Shown: positions 16,873-26,356 of the stretch, in pieces | Numbering within the stretch: the first letter of the stretch is position 1 | How the letters are laid out: each line of letters opens with the position of its first letter | Source: Phycisphaerae bacterium SM23_30 | Lineage (GTDB): Bacteria > Planctomycetota > Phycisphaerae > Sedimentisphaerales > SM23-30 | Length of the DNA: 35,488 bases | NCBI GenBank assembly: GCA_001303695.1 | Contig: LJUC01000005.1 | Coordinates: 1 to 35,488, forward strand | Direction: 5' to 3' | The notes under the pieces: generated by a model | Databases searched by the model: none | Told to the model about the DNA's origin: nothing | What the model saw: the letters and a program-made list of their open reading frames with translations, nothing else | Made by a program: the position numbers and the translations under genes

Positions 16873-19800
16873 ATGAAACAAAGAAAAGGTCTATTTAGCG
16901 TCGCCATTTTAGCTTTGGTGCTTTTGGTCTGCGGTTTTGGTCTGACTCCAAATGCCCAAGCGGCAGATAAGATTGCGGTTACCATTCTTTCTCCAACATT
17001 CCCGGCGGCATTGGTCAACAATGACCATGTTACCGTCAGCTTTAAGTATACCACAGATGATTTGGGCGGGGTGCGTATTTGGGTAATTCCCTATACCAAA
17101 GGATCAATATCTCCTGGTGCGGCATGGCAAGGCTCAGCCTTGGAACCTTTTCCCAGCGGCTCGAGCAGCAGGTATTTTACCATTACCTCCGATGATGTGC
17201 ATGTAGATCAGTTTAGAATCTACATGAAATCTAACGCCTCAGGCAAGTTGCTTTTCGAAGATTTTATCGATGTGGATTATCATTTTGGTAATGCCATCGT
17301 CAATATTGTCCCCAGCCCTTCTTCTCCGCATGGGCTATTAAATGAGGAATATGTCCTGGTTGACTTTGACTATTCCACCAATAAAGTAAATGGTGTTCGT
17401 ATTTGGGTACTAGCTTATTCCGGTGGGGTCGTCAACCCGGATCAATGGTACTACGGTTCCCCGATTGTTTATGGCAGCGGCAGCCTCACCAGAGGTTTCA
17501 CTATTCCCGCTTCCGCGGGAGATGCGTTTGTCGATCAATTTAGAATCTACATGAGAGATGAAGACACCGGTCTGACGCTTTGGGAAAAATTCGTTGATGT
17601 GGAATACTATTTCGGTAATTCCATCACCAATATTAACATGGTTCCCGCCTCACCGTCCCTCCTGATAACCGGCCAAGACATAAACATTACCTTCGACTGT
17701 GCCACTATGGACCCCTTGGGGGCATATGTTTTTGCCCGACCCTACACCAATGGTGTGGTGACTTATGATTACGCGGCCTCCGGCGGGGATTATTTTACCG
17801 GAACGGATTCCGGCACCCAATCTTTTGATATTAACACCGATAACCAGAGAATCGATCAGATCAGATTCTATATGTATAATAACGATAAAACAGTAATTCT
17901 AGTAGATTTCTTTGTCGATGTGGATTATCATATCAGTGACTCCGGATCATGCATTTGGTATGTCGATGCCGACGCGGTCGGGTACGAAACGGGCCGTAAT
18001 TGGTATCATGCGTTCAACGATCTTCAGGATGCGTTGGGGGCGGCCTGGCCCGGGGATCAGATCTGGGTGGCAGAAGGTAATTACAAACCCGACCAGGGTG
18101 TCGGTTTCACTTCCGGTGATCGCAATGCCACCTTCTCCCTGAAAAACGAAGTGGAAATCTACGGCGGCTTCGGCGGCACCGAATCCATCCGCGACGAAAG
18201 AGATTGGCACGCCCACGAAACCATCCTCTCCGGTGAGATCGGCAACGGGGGAATGGTCACCGACAACAGTTTTCATGTGGTTTACAGCGCATCTAATGAC
18301 GCTACGGCCATCCTGGACGGATTCACTATCTCCGGCGGCTATAATGTCGGTGAGGCCTACCCGGATTACGTCGGGGCCGGCATGCTAATTATGATAGGAG
18401 GAGAACCAACTGTAAGCAACTGTTTGTTTACTGATAATGACGGCGGCAACGGGGGCGGTCTGGGTGTCTGGGCCTCGAGCAGCCCTTCTCTGTTCAACTG
18501 CATCTTCATGGACAACACGGCCAGCATCGCGGGCGGTGGAGTCTCCTTACAACACAGCAATCCGGTCTTTGTCTCCTGTATGTTCCTCGGGAATATTTCC
18601 GGCGGCGGCGGCGGCTTGATGGCTCTGGATAACTATGCCGCTCCTATACTTACCAACTGCGTTTTCAGCGGCAATTCCTCCGCCGGTTATGGAGGGGCGA
18701 TCTATAACGCCGGTGTCGGGGGCAATCCCAATGGTTTTCCCCCGGAACTGCAAAACTGCTCCCTCAACGAAAACTCCGCCGTTTTTTCCGGCGGCGGTAT
18801 TCATAACGCCGGCGGTAACGACGTGGTTCTCAACAGTTGTATCCTCTGGGCCAACACCGACGCCGGCGGCGACGATGAGTCAGCCCAATTTTTCGATTCG
18901 AGCGGCGCCCCGACTATTGAATACAGTTGTCTCCAGGGCTGGACGGGAGGCTGGGGTGGTCCGGGAAATATCGGAACCGATCCTATGTTTGTCGATCCGG
19001 ATGGCCTGGACGACATCCTGGGCAACCTGGATGACAACCTTAGGTTACAGGTAACATCGCCCTGTATTGATACCGGCGATCCAAATCCTTTAATGAATGA
19101 TTCCGATGGCACCCGTAACGACATGGGAGCTTACGGGGGACCGGGCGCCGATCTGGGAGGCATCGGGGTTATTCCAGGCAGTGGATTTCTCTTTACCGAC
19201 GTAGGTAATATCCCCCGTTCTGAAATCACACAAGACGACCTCAATCCCAACTTATTGCAGGGAACCGCCAATGTGGTGGGATCCGGCCTGGGTATTCCTA
19301 CTTATGTTAACACCGCCTTCGGCAGAAGCCTCTGGCTCCATGGCCTCTTCGGTGCTGATAACATGGATGATATTGATTACTACCAGGTTTTGGCTGGCCT
19401 CTGGGACGGCACTACCCCTCCCGATCCCCTCGAACCCGGCGACTGGGTTACTCTGGACGATAAACTGGTCAAGGTGCGCTGGTTCTATACCACCGAATGG
19501 GAGTCGGAATATGTTACTATCGGACCTCGCGAAATCGACGGCGTCGAAGATCTATATCTATTAACCCCCACGCCCACCGATGATATGTGGTCCCGCCTGA
19601 CAGTGAGGATCATCTGGAACACCAGAAATTACGCCAACGGCTTATATACCTTAACCGTCAAGGCCTATCGTGAGGATCCCCCCGGCAACCTGACTGATGT
19701 CACGGCGTCGCTGGGAGATATCGCCGCCGGCGAACTGATCCTGCGGATCGACAATACTCCGGTAACGTCGATCATCCACAACGTCAAATACGATCCCGAT

Positions 19801-20295
19801 AATCCCTACTATATCCCCGCCGACGATGGTGAGATCAAAGAATGCAGTATCATCAATCTCACCGATGAAAATGAAAACCTCCGCTTCACCCTCACCGCAA
19901 GTCATGCCAACGGCTTTTTAAGACAATTCACCCTGGACAACATCTGGGGTAAAAACCAAAACGGCGGCGTCATCGCCCAGGAATTATATTCCAATCCGCC
20001 ACCACTCTGGAATGGCGTAACAAATACAGAATATCAATCCCAATTTGCTCCCGACCCGCCCGGCAACCTTCAACCATGGCGACGCTGTGCCTATCAATTC
20101 CGGCTGCGGGTGTGGCCGCGCATCACCAACGGTTTCGGGTACCTCGGCCACAGCGAGTTCAACGACCATTACTTCCTAGACTTGCCCGGCGTCCTGGACT
20201 GCTCCGTCTATGACGTTGACAACAACAGCTTTATTAATATGATCGACTTTGCCGCCTTTGCCCAATTTTGGCTCAAATCCTGCATCATTGAATAA
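16873..20295 (+). CDS. Large secreted protein: three N-terminal ~107-aa repeats, PMP-like/right-handed beta-helix region, C-terminal dockerin-like Ca-loop tag
   Basis: Signal peptide; repeats each ending VDQFRIYM...DFIDVDYHFGN / KFVDVEYYFGN / DFFVDVDYHIS; WYVDADAVGYETGRNWYHAFNDLQDALGAAWPGDQIWVAEGNYKPD; SGGGIHNAGGNDVVLNSCILWAN; C-term CSVYDVDNNSFINMIDFAAFAQFWLKSC. Confidence 0.85.
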   Translation: MKQRKGLFSVAILALVLLVCGFGLTPNAQAADKIAVTILSPTFPAALVNNDHVTVSFKYTTDDLGGVRIWVIPYTKGSISPGAAWQGSALEPFPSGSSSRYFTITSDDVHVDQFRIYMKSNASGKLLFEDFIDVDYHFGNAIVNIVPSPSSPHGLLNEEYVLVDFDYSTNKVNGVRIWVLAYSGGVVNPDQWYYGSPIVYGSGSLTRGFTIPASAGDAFVDQFRIYMRDEDTGLTLWEKFVDVEYYFGNSITNINMVPASPSLLITGQDINITFDCATMDPLGAYVFARPYTNGVVTYDYAASGGDYFTGTDSGTQSFDINTDNQRIDQIRFYMYNNDKTVILVDFFVDVDYHISDSGSCIWYVDADAVGYETGRNWYHAFNDLQDALGAAWPGDQIWVAEGNYKPDQGVGFTSGDRNATFSLKNEVEIYGGFGGTESIRDERDWHAHETILSGEIGNGGMVTDNSFHVVYSASNDATAILDGFTISGGYNVGEAYPDYVGAGMLIMIGGEPTVSNCLFTDNDGGNGGGLGVWASSSPSLFNCIFMDNTASIAGGGVSLQHSNPVFVSCMFLGNISGGGGGLMALDNYAAPILTNCVFSGNSSAGYGGAIYNAGVGGNPNGFPPELQNCSLNENSAVFSGGGIHNAGGNDVVLNSCILWANTDAGGDDESAQFFDSSGAPTIEYSCLQGWTGGWGGPGNIGTDPMFVDPDGLDDILGNLDDNLRLQVTSPCIDTGDPNPLMNDSDGTRNDMGAYGGPGADLGGIGVIPGSGFLFTDVGNIPRSEITQDDLNPNLLQGTANVVGSGLGIPTYVNTAFGRSLWLHGLFGADNMDDIDYYQVLAGLWDGTTPPDPLEPGDWVTLDDKLVKVRWFYTTEWESEYVTIGPREIDGVEDLYLLTPTPTDDMWSRLTVRIIWNTRNYANGLYTLTVKAYREDPPGNLTDVTASLGDIAAGELILRIDNTPVTSIIHNVKYDPDNPYYIPADDGEIKECSIINLTDENENLRFTLTASHANGFLRQFTLDNIWGKNQNGGVIAQELYSNPPPLWNGVTNTEYQSQFAPDPPGNLQPWRRCAYQFRLRVWPRITNGFGYLGHSEFNDHYFLDLPGVLDCSVYDVDNNSFINMIDFAAFAQFWLKSCIIE
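16972..17940 (+). repeat. Three tandem intragenic protein repeats (about 16972-17292, 17293-17619, 17620-17940)
   Basis: Units of about 321, 327 and 321 nt ending in VDVDYHFGN, VDVEYYFGN and VDVDYHISD; shared G(V/A)RIWV..Y and D(Q)FRIYM cores. Confidence 0.85.
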
Positions 20296-20301
20296 GGCCC
20301 T

Positions 20302-21549
20302 TTATAGGAGGCCCAAAACCTCCGCTCCTTTACCCTGGGCGATGAGGGATTGGTATGATTTGAGTTCTTTTTGGATGGCCGGGTCGGTGAGGTAGATGGT
20401 TTTATGTCTTTCGGCGGACATGTAGGCGGCCTGGACGAGTTTGGTGATCTCCAGGCCGTATTGCCAGTTTAGCAAGGCATCCCGGCCGGCCAGGAACGCA
20501 TCGCGCATATCCGCCAGCTCATCCACATAACCGTATAGATCAACTTCGTTAGGCTGTACCGTCAGCAGGCCCCGTGTAGCGGTGGCTTTTTCCAAAGCAC
20601 TCTCGGCGTCGGCCGCCGCTGCGGCAGCGGCGTCGCTGATAAATATCTCCAGAGGCGAACTAAGAGAATTGACCTCGAAGGCATAACCCGGTCCCAGCCC
20701 GTCCATCATCAGACGCAGTCCCTGTTTGTCGTACATCCAGGAATTGGTGAATTGACCTATGACCATTTGGTTGGTATCGGGATGGCGAAATTTAATCGTT
20801 CCGGTGCAAAAATCCTCCGCCGGGGTCTTACCATAATCAACGCCCATCCGATCCCGCAATTCTCTACGATATTTGTCCCGGCCCCATTTGAGAAGCGCGG
20901 TTTCGGCGGTTACCCAGACCGGTTCCAGAAACGTTACCGGTTTGCCCACGGGGGTGAGAACAAACCAGGATACCGCGATGCTGTGACAGCCCATATCAGA
21001 GAGCACCCCGCCGCCCTGCCGGATCGGATCCCAGAACCAAGGTTCGTGAGGTCCGGCGTGTTCTTCGGCACAGCGGGCCAGGGCGACCGGTCCCATCGTT
21101 TTTTGTACCGGCTCCAGTTGGGAACGGGCGTTTTTAATGGCCTTGATGTGAATTTGATTTTCGAAGTAAGCGGTGGGTAATTTTATCGGGCTGACTAACT
21201 CAACGAGACGTTGGGCTTCGGCGACGGTGCGGCCCAGCGGCTTTTCACAGATTATCCCTTTCAGTTCGGCTCCGGCTTTCACGGCCTCGACTATCTGCTC
21301 AGTCAACTCGATCCGGACGTAGTTCGGGGCAAATAACGCCACCACCGCGCTGTTTTTGCAAAGCTCCTTCACGTTGGGATATACCCTGCAGTCACCAAGC
21401 CCATTATCCCGGGCGAATTGAGCCAATTTATCCGCCCCTTTCAGGGCATAAACCCCTGCCAGCTCCACGCCGCGAACCATTTTCATCGCCTGGGCCTGAA
21501 AATTGCCGATAAAACCCGCTCCGATGCATCCCAGTTTCAGCATTTCCAT
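20302..21549 (-). CDS. Gfo/Idh/MocA family oxidoreductase
   Basis: LKLGCIGAGFIGNFQAQAMK; GIICEKPLGRTVAEAQRLVELV; GGGVLSDMGCHSIAVSWFVL. Confidence 0.92.
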   Translation of the reverse strand: MEMLKLGCIGAGFIGNFQAQAMKMVRGVELAGVYALKGADKLAQFARDNGLGDCRVYPNVKELCKNSAVVALFAPNYVRIELTEQIVEAVKAGAELKGIICEKPLGRTVAEAQRLVELVSPIKLPTAYFENQIHIKAIKNARSQLEPVQKTMGPVALARCAEEHAGPHEPWFWDPIRQGGGVLSDMGCHSIAVSWFVLTPVGKPVTFLEPVWVTAETALLKWGRDKYRRELRDRMGVDYGKTPAEDFCTGTIKFRHPDTNQMVIGQFTNSWMYDKQGLRLMMDGLGPGYAFEVNSLSSPLEIFISDAAAAAAADAESALEKATATRGLLTVQPNEVDLYGYVDELADMRDAFLAGRDALLNWQYGLEITKLVQAAYMSAERHKTIYLTDPAIQKELKSYQSLIAQGKGAEVLGLL

Positions 21550-21833
21550 AGGTAAAAATCTCCATTTATCACAGGTTCATAGGTTAAAATTCGCAGCTTC
21601 CTGCCGCCCGAGGCAACAAGACGTAACATATTGCCATTAAAGTAAATATGTCGCCGTCATTATAGCTGACGATGTAAAAGTAATTATTTCTTCTAGCAAA
21701 AAAAGCAAGAGCCGGTCAAGGGAATTTTTCCCCGAAATCGCGGATATTACCCTTGCGACAAACGATCTGTGAAAAGATAATAACCAATTTAATAAGGCTT
21801 AAAAAATGTGCATTTTTATCAGGAAATACAGCC

Positions 21834-23174
21834 ATGAAAAACCAAAACAGAAATCATAAATCAAAGGGCCGCAAGATTTCCCGGCGCGATTTTATCGGCA
21901 GCGCCGTGACCACGGCGGCGGCGTTTACCATTGTGCCCCGACACGTGCTGGGCGGTCCCGGCCATACTCCACCCAGCGAAAAGCTCAATATTGCCGGTAT
22001 CGGAGTAGGCGGACAGGGAAAATCCGACCTGGAAAATCTCCGCAGTGAAAATATCGTCGCCCTGTGCGACGTGGACCAGGAATACGCCGCCAAGACGTTT
22101 AAGGCATTCCCCCAGGCTAAAGTCTATAACGACTTCCGTATAATGCTGGAAGAGCAAAAAGACATCGACGCCGTCGTGGTCGCCACCCCGGACCACACCC
22201 ACGCGGTAATTGCCATGGCCGCCATGAAAATGGGTAAACACGTTTATTGCCAGAAACCTTTGACCCATAAGATCTCCGAAGCTCGCGCCCTTACCGAGGC
22301 GGCCCGCAAATACCAGGTGGTCACCCAGATGGGCATTCATATCCACGCTACCGCCTCTTTAAGGCTGGCCGTGGAGATGCTCAAAACGGGCGCTATCGGC
22401 AAGGTCCGCGAAGTCCATCTGTGGTGCAACCGGGGCTGGGGATTAGGAAACATTTCTCGTCCCCAAGAAACGCCGCCCGTGCCGGATACCCTTGATTGGG
22501 ATCTATGGCTGGGACCGGCGCCTGCCCGTCCCTATCATCCTGTCTATTTGCCGGTTGACTGGCGCTGCTGGCGGGATTTTGGAACGGCCTCTTTGGGTGA
22601 TATGGGTTGCCATATTTTTGACGTGGCGGCCTGGGCGTTGGATTTGGGGCCGCCCTCCAGCGTTTATGCCCGCAGCGCCCCATTCAGCGAGGAAAGTTAT
22701 CAGGTCGCCACTACCGTGCATTATGAATTCCCCGCTCAAGGCGACCGGCCCGCTCTAAAGCTTACCTGGTACGACGGCGGCATGAAACCTCCCCGCCCCA
22801 AAGAACTGGAGGACGATCGTTATCTGCCCGCCAACGGCGGACTTTATATTGGTGAGGAGGGCGCTTTAATCTCTACTCATTTTGGCCCCGCCCCCCAGCT
22901 TTTGCCTTTATCCCGAATGCAAGAGTATAAAAAGCCCGAACCTTTCCTCGGCCGTATCAAAAGCCACTATGACGAATGGGTACAGGGCTGTAAGGGCGGT
23001 CCGAAACCCTCAACCAACTTTGATTATTCAGGACCGCTGACCGAGACGGTGCTGCTGGGCAACGTGGCGGTGGCAACGGGTAAAAAGCTGTACTGGGATG
23101 GAAAAAAGATAACTAATGAACCTGAGGCGAACCAGTATCTGGAATATGAATACCGCCCGGGATGGATATTATAG
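21834..23174 (+). CDS. Tat-exported Gfo/Idh/MocA family oxidoreductase
   Basis: ISRRDFIGSAVTTAAAFTIVPRHVLGG Tat signal; LNIAGIGVGGQGKSDLENL; GKHVYCQKPLTHKISEAR; SLGDMGCHIFDVAAWALDLGPPSSV; start moved from 21753 to ATG 21834. Confidence 0.93.
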   Translation: MKNQNRNHKSKGRKISRRDFIGSAVTTAAAFTIVPRHVLGGPGHTPPSEKLNIAGIGVGGQGKSDLENLRSENIVALCDVDQEYAAKTFKAFPQAKVYNDFRIMLEEQKDIDAVVVATPDHTHAVIAMAAMKMGKHVYCQKPLTHKISEARALTEAARKYQVVTQMGIHIHATASLRLAVEMLKTGAIGKVREVHLWCNRGWGLGNISRPQETPPVPDTLDWDLWLGPAPARPYHPVYLPVDWRCWRDFGTASLGDMGCHIFDVAAWALDLGPPSSVYARSAPFSEESYQVATTVHYEFPAQGDRPALKLTWYDGGMKPPRPKELEDDRYLPANGGLYIGEEGALISTHFGPAPQLLPLSRMQEYKKPEPFLGRIKSHYDEWVQGCKGGPKPSTNFDYSGPLTETVLLGNVAVATGKKLYWDGKKITNEPEANQYLEYEYRPGWIL

Positions 23175-23187
23175 AATTTGAGACCGA

Positions 23188-24213
23188 ATGCAAACGCAGC
23201 GAGTTGGAATAGTCGGCTTTGGGTTCATGGGGCGGATGCACTATCGCTGTTGGAAGCAATTAGAACAGATTCAGATTGCTGCTATCTGCGACAGCAATCC
23301 TGATATTATTAAAGATACCAAAAGGCCCGTCGGTAATATCGAAGGAGCGGCAGAAACCGTCGATTTCAGCAGCACCAAAATTTTCGCTGATTTTGAACGG
23401 ATGCTCGCCGAACAGCAGCTCGATGCCGTCTCTATTACCTTGCCGACCCATATGCATCCGCAGTTTACGGAAAAAGCCCTTGCCGCCGGGGTGCATGTCT
23501 TGTGCGAAAAGCCCATGGCCCTGAACGTCGCGGACTGCCGGCGGATGATCGCCGCGGCCCAAAAGAGCGGTAAAATTCTGCAGATCGGCCATTGCGTTCG
23601 ATTTTGGCCCGAATACGCCAAAGCCAGAGAATTGGTCGATAGCGGCGCATACGGCAATTTGATCGCCGCCAGTTTTCGCCGGTTGGCGTCGCCTCCCGAC
23701 TGGGCGGCCGACAACTGGTTCGCCGACGAACAACGCTCCGGCGGTATGGTCCTGGACCTGCACATTCACGATACCGATTACGTGCAATATTTATTAGGCC
23801 GGCCCCGGGCGGTCCATAGCTTCGCCTCCCACAGACCGGATGGGTCGATTCCCCATATCGTAACTCAGTACCTTTATGACGATGAGAAAGTGATTACTGC
23901 CGAAGGCGGCTGGATTATGATGCCGTCGTTCGGTTTTGAGATGAGTTTTAATCTGGTGCTTGAAAAAGCCACTATCGTTTATGACTGCACCCGGCAGCCG
24001 ACATTTAAGGTCTGCCCCGCCGGGGGCGAGGCCTTTACGCCTGACGTGGCGGAAGGTGACGGTTATCTTCAGGAGATAGCCCATTTCGCTCGTCTGATCC
24101 GCGGCGCAAAGGTTGCCCAAGTCACCACGCCCCAACAATCGTGCGATTCGGTCCGCATCATCGAAGCGGAAAAACAATCTGCGAAAACCGGAGAAAAGAT
24201 TCTAATTGAATAG
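23188..24213 (+). CDS. Gfo/Idh/MocA family oxidoreductase
   Basis: RVGIVGFGFMGRMHYRCW; GVHVLCEKPMALNVADCRRMIAAAQKSGKILQIGHCVRFWPEY; LDLHIHDTDYVQYLLGRP. Confidence 0.94.
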   Translation: MQTQRVGIVGFGFMGRMHYRCWKQLEQIQIAAICDSNPDIIKDTKRPVGNIEGAAETVDFSSTKIFADFERMLAEQQLDAVSITLPTHMHPQFTEKALAAGVHVLCEKPMALNVADCRRMIAAAQKSGKILQIGHCVRFWPEYAKARELVDSGAYGNLIAASFRRLASPPDWAADNWFADEQRSGGMVLDLHIHDTDYVQYLLGRPRAVHSFASHRPDGSIPHIVTQYLYDDEKVITAEGGWIMMPSFGFEMSFNLVLEKATIVYDCTRQPTFKVCPAGGEAFTPDVAEGDGYLQEIAHFARLIRGAKVAQVTTPQQSCDSVRIIEAEKQSAKTGEKILIE

Positions 24214-24259
24214 GCGGGGCGGGCCCTTGGCCCCCTATTTTAATAGCAGCAAAGGGTAA

Positions 24260-25087
24260 TTGTATATGTTGAAGTGTTATCATTGGCCTATCGGAGTCTG
24301 CAGTTGGTCCCTGCAAATGGACGTCCCGGGCGTGGCCGAGGCGATGAAAAAACTCGACCTCGAACACATTCATCTGGCCGTCAGGCCGGCCCTGGAAGAG
24401 AGCGGCGCCGAATACCTGCGGGCGGTGCGTGAACAAAACTGGACCATTACCAGTTGCATGATCGATTTTCCTCAGGAGGACTATTCCTCCCTGGAGGCCA
24501 TCAAGCGCACCGGCGGCGTGGGCCCGGATGAATACTGGCCCGGCAACAAGGAACTGGTGTTAAAAGCCATAGACGCTACTGCCGATTTAGAGGTGAAGTA
24601 CCTCTCGTTTCATGCCGGCTTTCTCGACCACACCAAGCCGGCCTACGCCCAGAAATTTTACGACCGGGTCGGGGTGCTGGCCGACGCCGCCCAGCTCCAG
24701 GGCGTCGTCCTGCTCATGGAGACCGGCCAGGAAACCGCCGCCGACCTGCGGCTTTTCCTGGAGGAGCTGAATCATTCCGCCCTGGCCGTCAATTTCGACC
24801 CGGCTAATATGATCCTTTACGACAAAGGAAATCCCATCGAAGCGATGGAAATCCTGGCCCGCTGGATCAAACACATCCACATTAAAGACGCTCACCGCAC
24901 TAAAACGCCCGGCACCTGGGGCGCCGAAGTGCCCTGGGGCGCCGGCCAGGTCAACGACCAACTGTTCCTGCATACCCTTAAAAAAATCAACTTCGCCGGG
25001 GCCTTGGCCGTCGAACGCGAAGCCGGCTCCGACCGCCTCGGAGATATTAAATTCGCCGTCGAAAAACTTAGTGATTTTAGTGGTTAA
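24260..25087 (+). CDS. Sugar phosphate isomerase/epimerase (xylose isomerase-like TIM barrel)
   Basis: IGVCSWSLQ; LSFHAGFLD; LLMETGQETAADLRLFLEEL; VNFDPANMILYDKGNPIEAMEILARWIKHIHIKDAHRT. Confidence 0.88.
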   Translation: MYMLKCYHWPIGVCSWSLQMDVPGVAEAMKKLDLEHIHLAVRPALEESGAEYLRAVREQNWTITSCMIDFPQEDYSSLEAIKRTGGVGPDEYWPGNKELVLKAIDATADLEVKYLSFHAGFLDHTKPAYAQKFYDRVGVLADAAQLQGVVLLMETGQETAADLRLFLEELNHSALAVNFDPANMILYDKGNPIEAMEILARWIKHIHIKDAHRTKTPGTWGAEVPWGAGQVNDQLFLHTLKKINFAGALAVEREAGSDRLGDIKFAVEKLSDFSG

Positions 25088-25111
25088 CTGTTAGTAAGAA
25101 AGGACGTTGCT

Positions 25112-26290
25112 GTGGAGCTAAAATTATACCTTCCTTTGAGCGTGATGATGTTTCTGGAGTTTGCCATCTGGGGCGCGTGGGCGCCTATTTTGGCTTCTCA
25201 TTTGGTGGGCCCCTTAAAGATGAGCGGCAAGCAGACCGGCTGGATCTACGCTACTTTATGGCTCGGATGCATCGTGGCGCCATTTGCCGGCGGACAAATT
25301 GCCGACCGCTGGGTTGCAACAGAGCAATTTCTAGCGGCGGTGCATTTGATTGGCGGCGTGGTCTTGTTGTTGGCGGCCTTTCAAAAAAGATTCTGGGGAT
25401 TGTTTGGATTAATGGGATTTTACGCCTTGCTTTATGCTCCGACACTGGCGTTGGTCAATTCTTTGATGTTTACCCACTTGACCGATCCCGACGCGCAAGC
25501 TGGCAACGTTCGCGTTTGGGGCACGATCGGCTGGATCGTCGCCGGACTTTTCATAGCCCTGTGGCGGCGCTCGGGAAAATTGAGAATCAAAGGCAGTGAC
25601 GCCCTGACCCTGGCCGGAATATTATCTTTGATTATGGGGGTATTTTGCTTTTTCCTTCCTCACACCCCTCCTCCCGACCAGCCGGGAAACCCGTTGGCCT
25701 TCATGGATGCCTTTGGGCTGCTCAAAGATGCAAACTTTTTAATTTTCTTGGTTATCTCTTTTATCGTTACTACCGAGTTGCAGTTCTACTATGTGCCGAC
25801 GGCGCCCTTTCTGGAGGATATCGGCGTCAAACATAAAAATGTCTCTGCCGTGATGTCCGTCGCGCAAATGGCCGAAATTATCGCCATGGTTTTATTGTTG
25901 GATTATTCTCTGGATAAATTTGGTTACCGCTGGACGTTGGTGATTGGCGTTATCGCCTGGCCTTTGCGTTATATTGTCTTTGCCATGATGAGGCCCGTGT
26001 GGCTGGTGATTTCTTCGCTGACCCTTCACGGTTTAGGTTATACCTTCTTTTTCTTCGTGGGGCAGATGTATGTCGATAGAGTAGCACCGGACGACATCAA
26101 AGCCTCTGCGCAGGCCCTTATTGCCGTGGTGACTTTGGGATTAGGTAACTTCGTAGGCACTCAAATAACCGGCGTTATTATGGATTACTTCAAAAAAGAA
26201 GACAAATTCCGCTGGCGGCCGATTTTCCTGGTGCCCTGTGTCCTGACTATTCTATGTGCGGTAGCCTTTTTGTTGTTCTTCAAAGATTAA
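25112..26290 (+). CDS. MFS permease, nucleoside:H+ symporter (NupG/XapB)-like; GTG start
   Basis: LPLSVMMFLEFAIWGAWAPILASHL; LVNSLMFTHLTDPDAQAGNVRVWGTIGWIVAGL; multiple TM segments. Confidence 0.85.
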   Translation: MELKLYLPLSVMMFLEFAIWGAWAPILASHLVGPLKMSGKQTGWIYATLWLGCIVAPFAGGQIADRWVATEQFLAAVHLIGGVVLLLAAFQKRFWGLFGLMGFYALLYAPTLALVNSLMFTHLTDPDAQAGNVRVWGTIGWIVAGLFIALWRRSGKLRIKGSDALTLAGILSLIMGVFCFFLPHTPPPDQPGNPLAFMDAFGLLKDANFLIFLVISFIVTTELQFYYVPTAPFLEDIGVKHKNVSAVMSVAQMAEIIAMVLLLDYSLDKFGYRWTLVIGVIAWPLRYIVFAMMRPVWLVISSLTLHGLGYTFFFFVGQMYVDRVAPDDIKASAQALIAVVTLGLGNFVGTQITGVIMDYFKKEDKFRWRPIFLVPCVLTILCAVAFLLFFKD

Positions 26291-26356
26291 ACCCGTATCG
26301 GCCTAAAACGAATTTTAAGTATATCAGTTGAAATATCTCCGAATTAAGAGGTGTTT

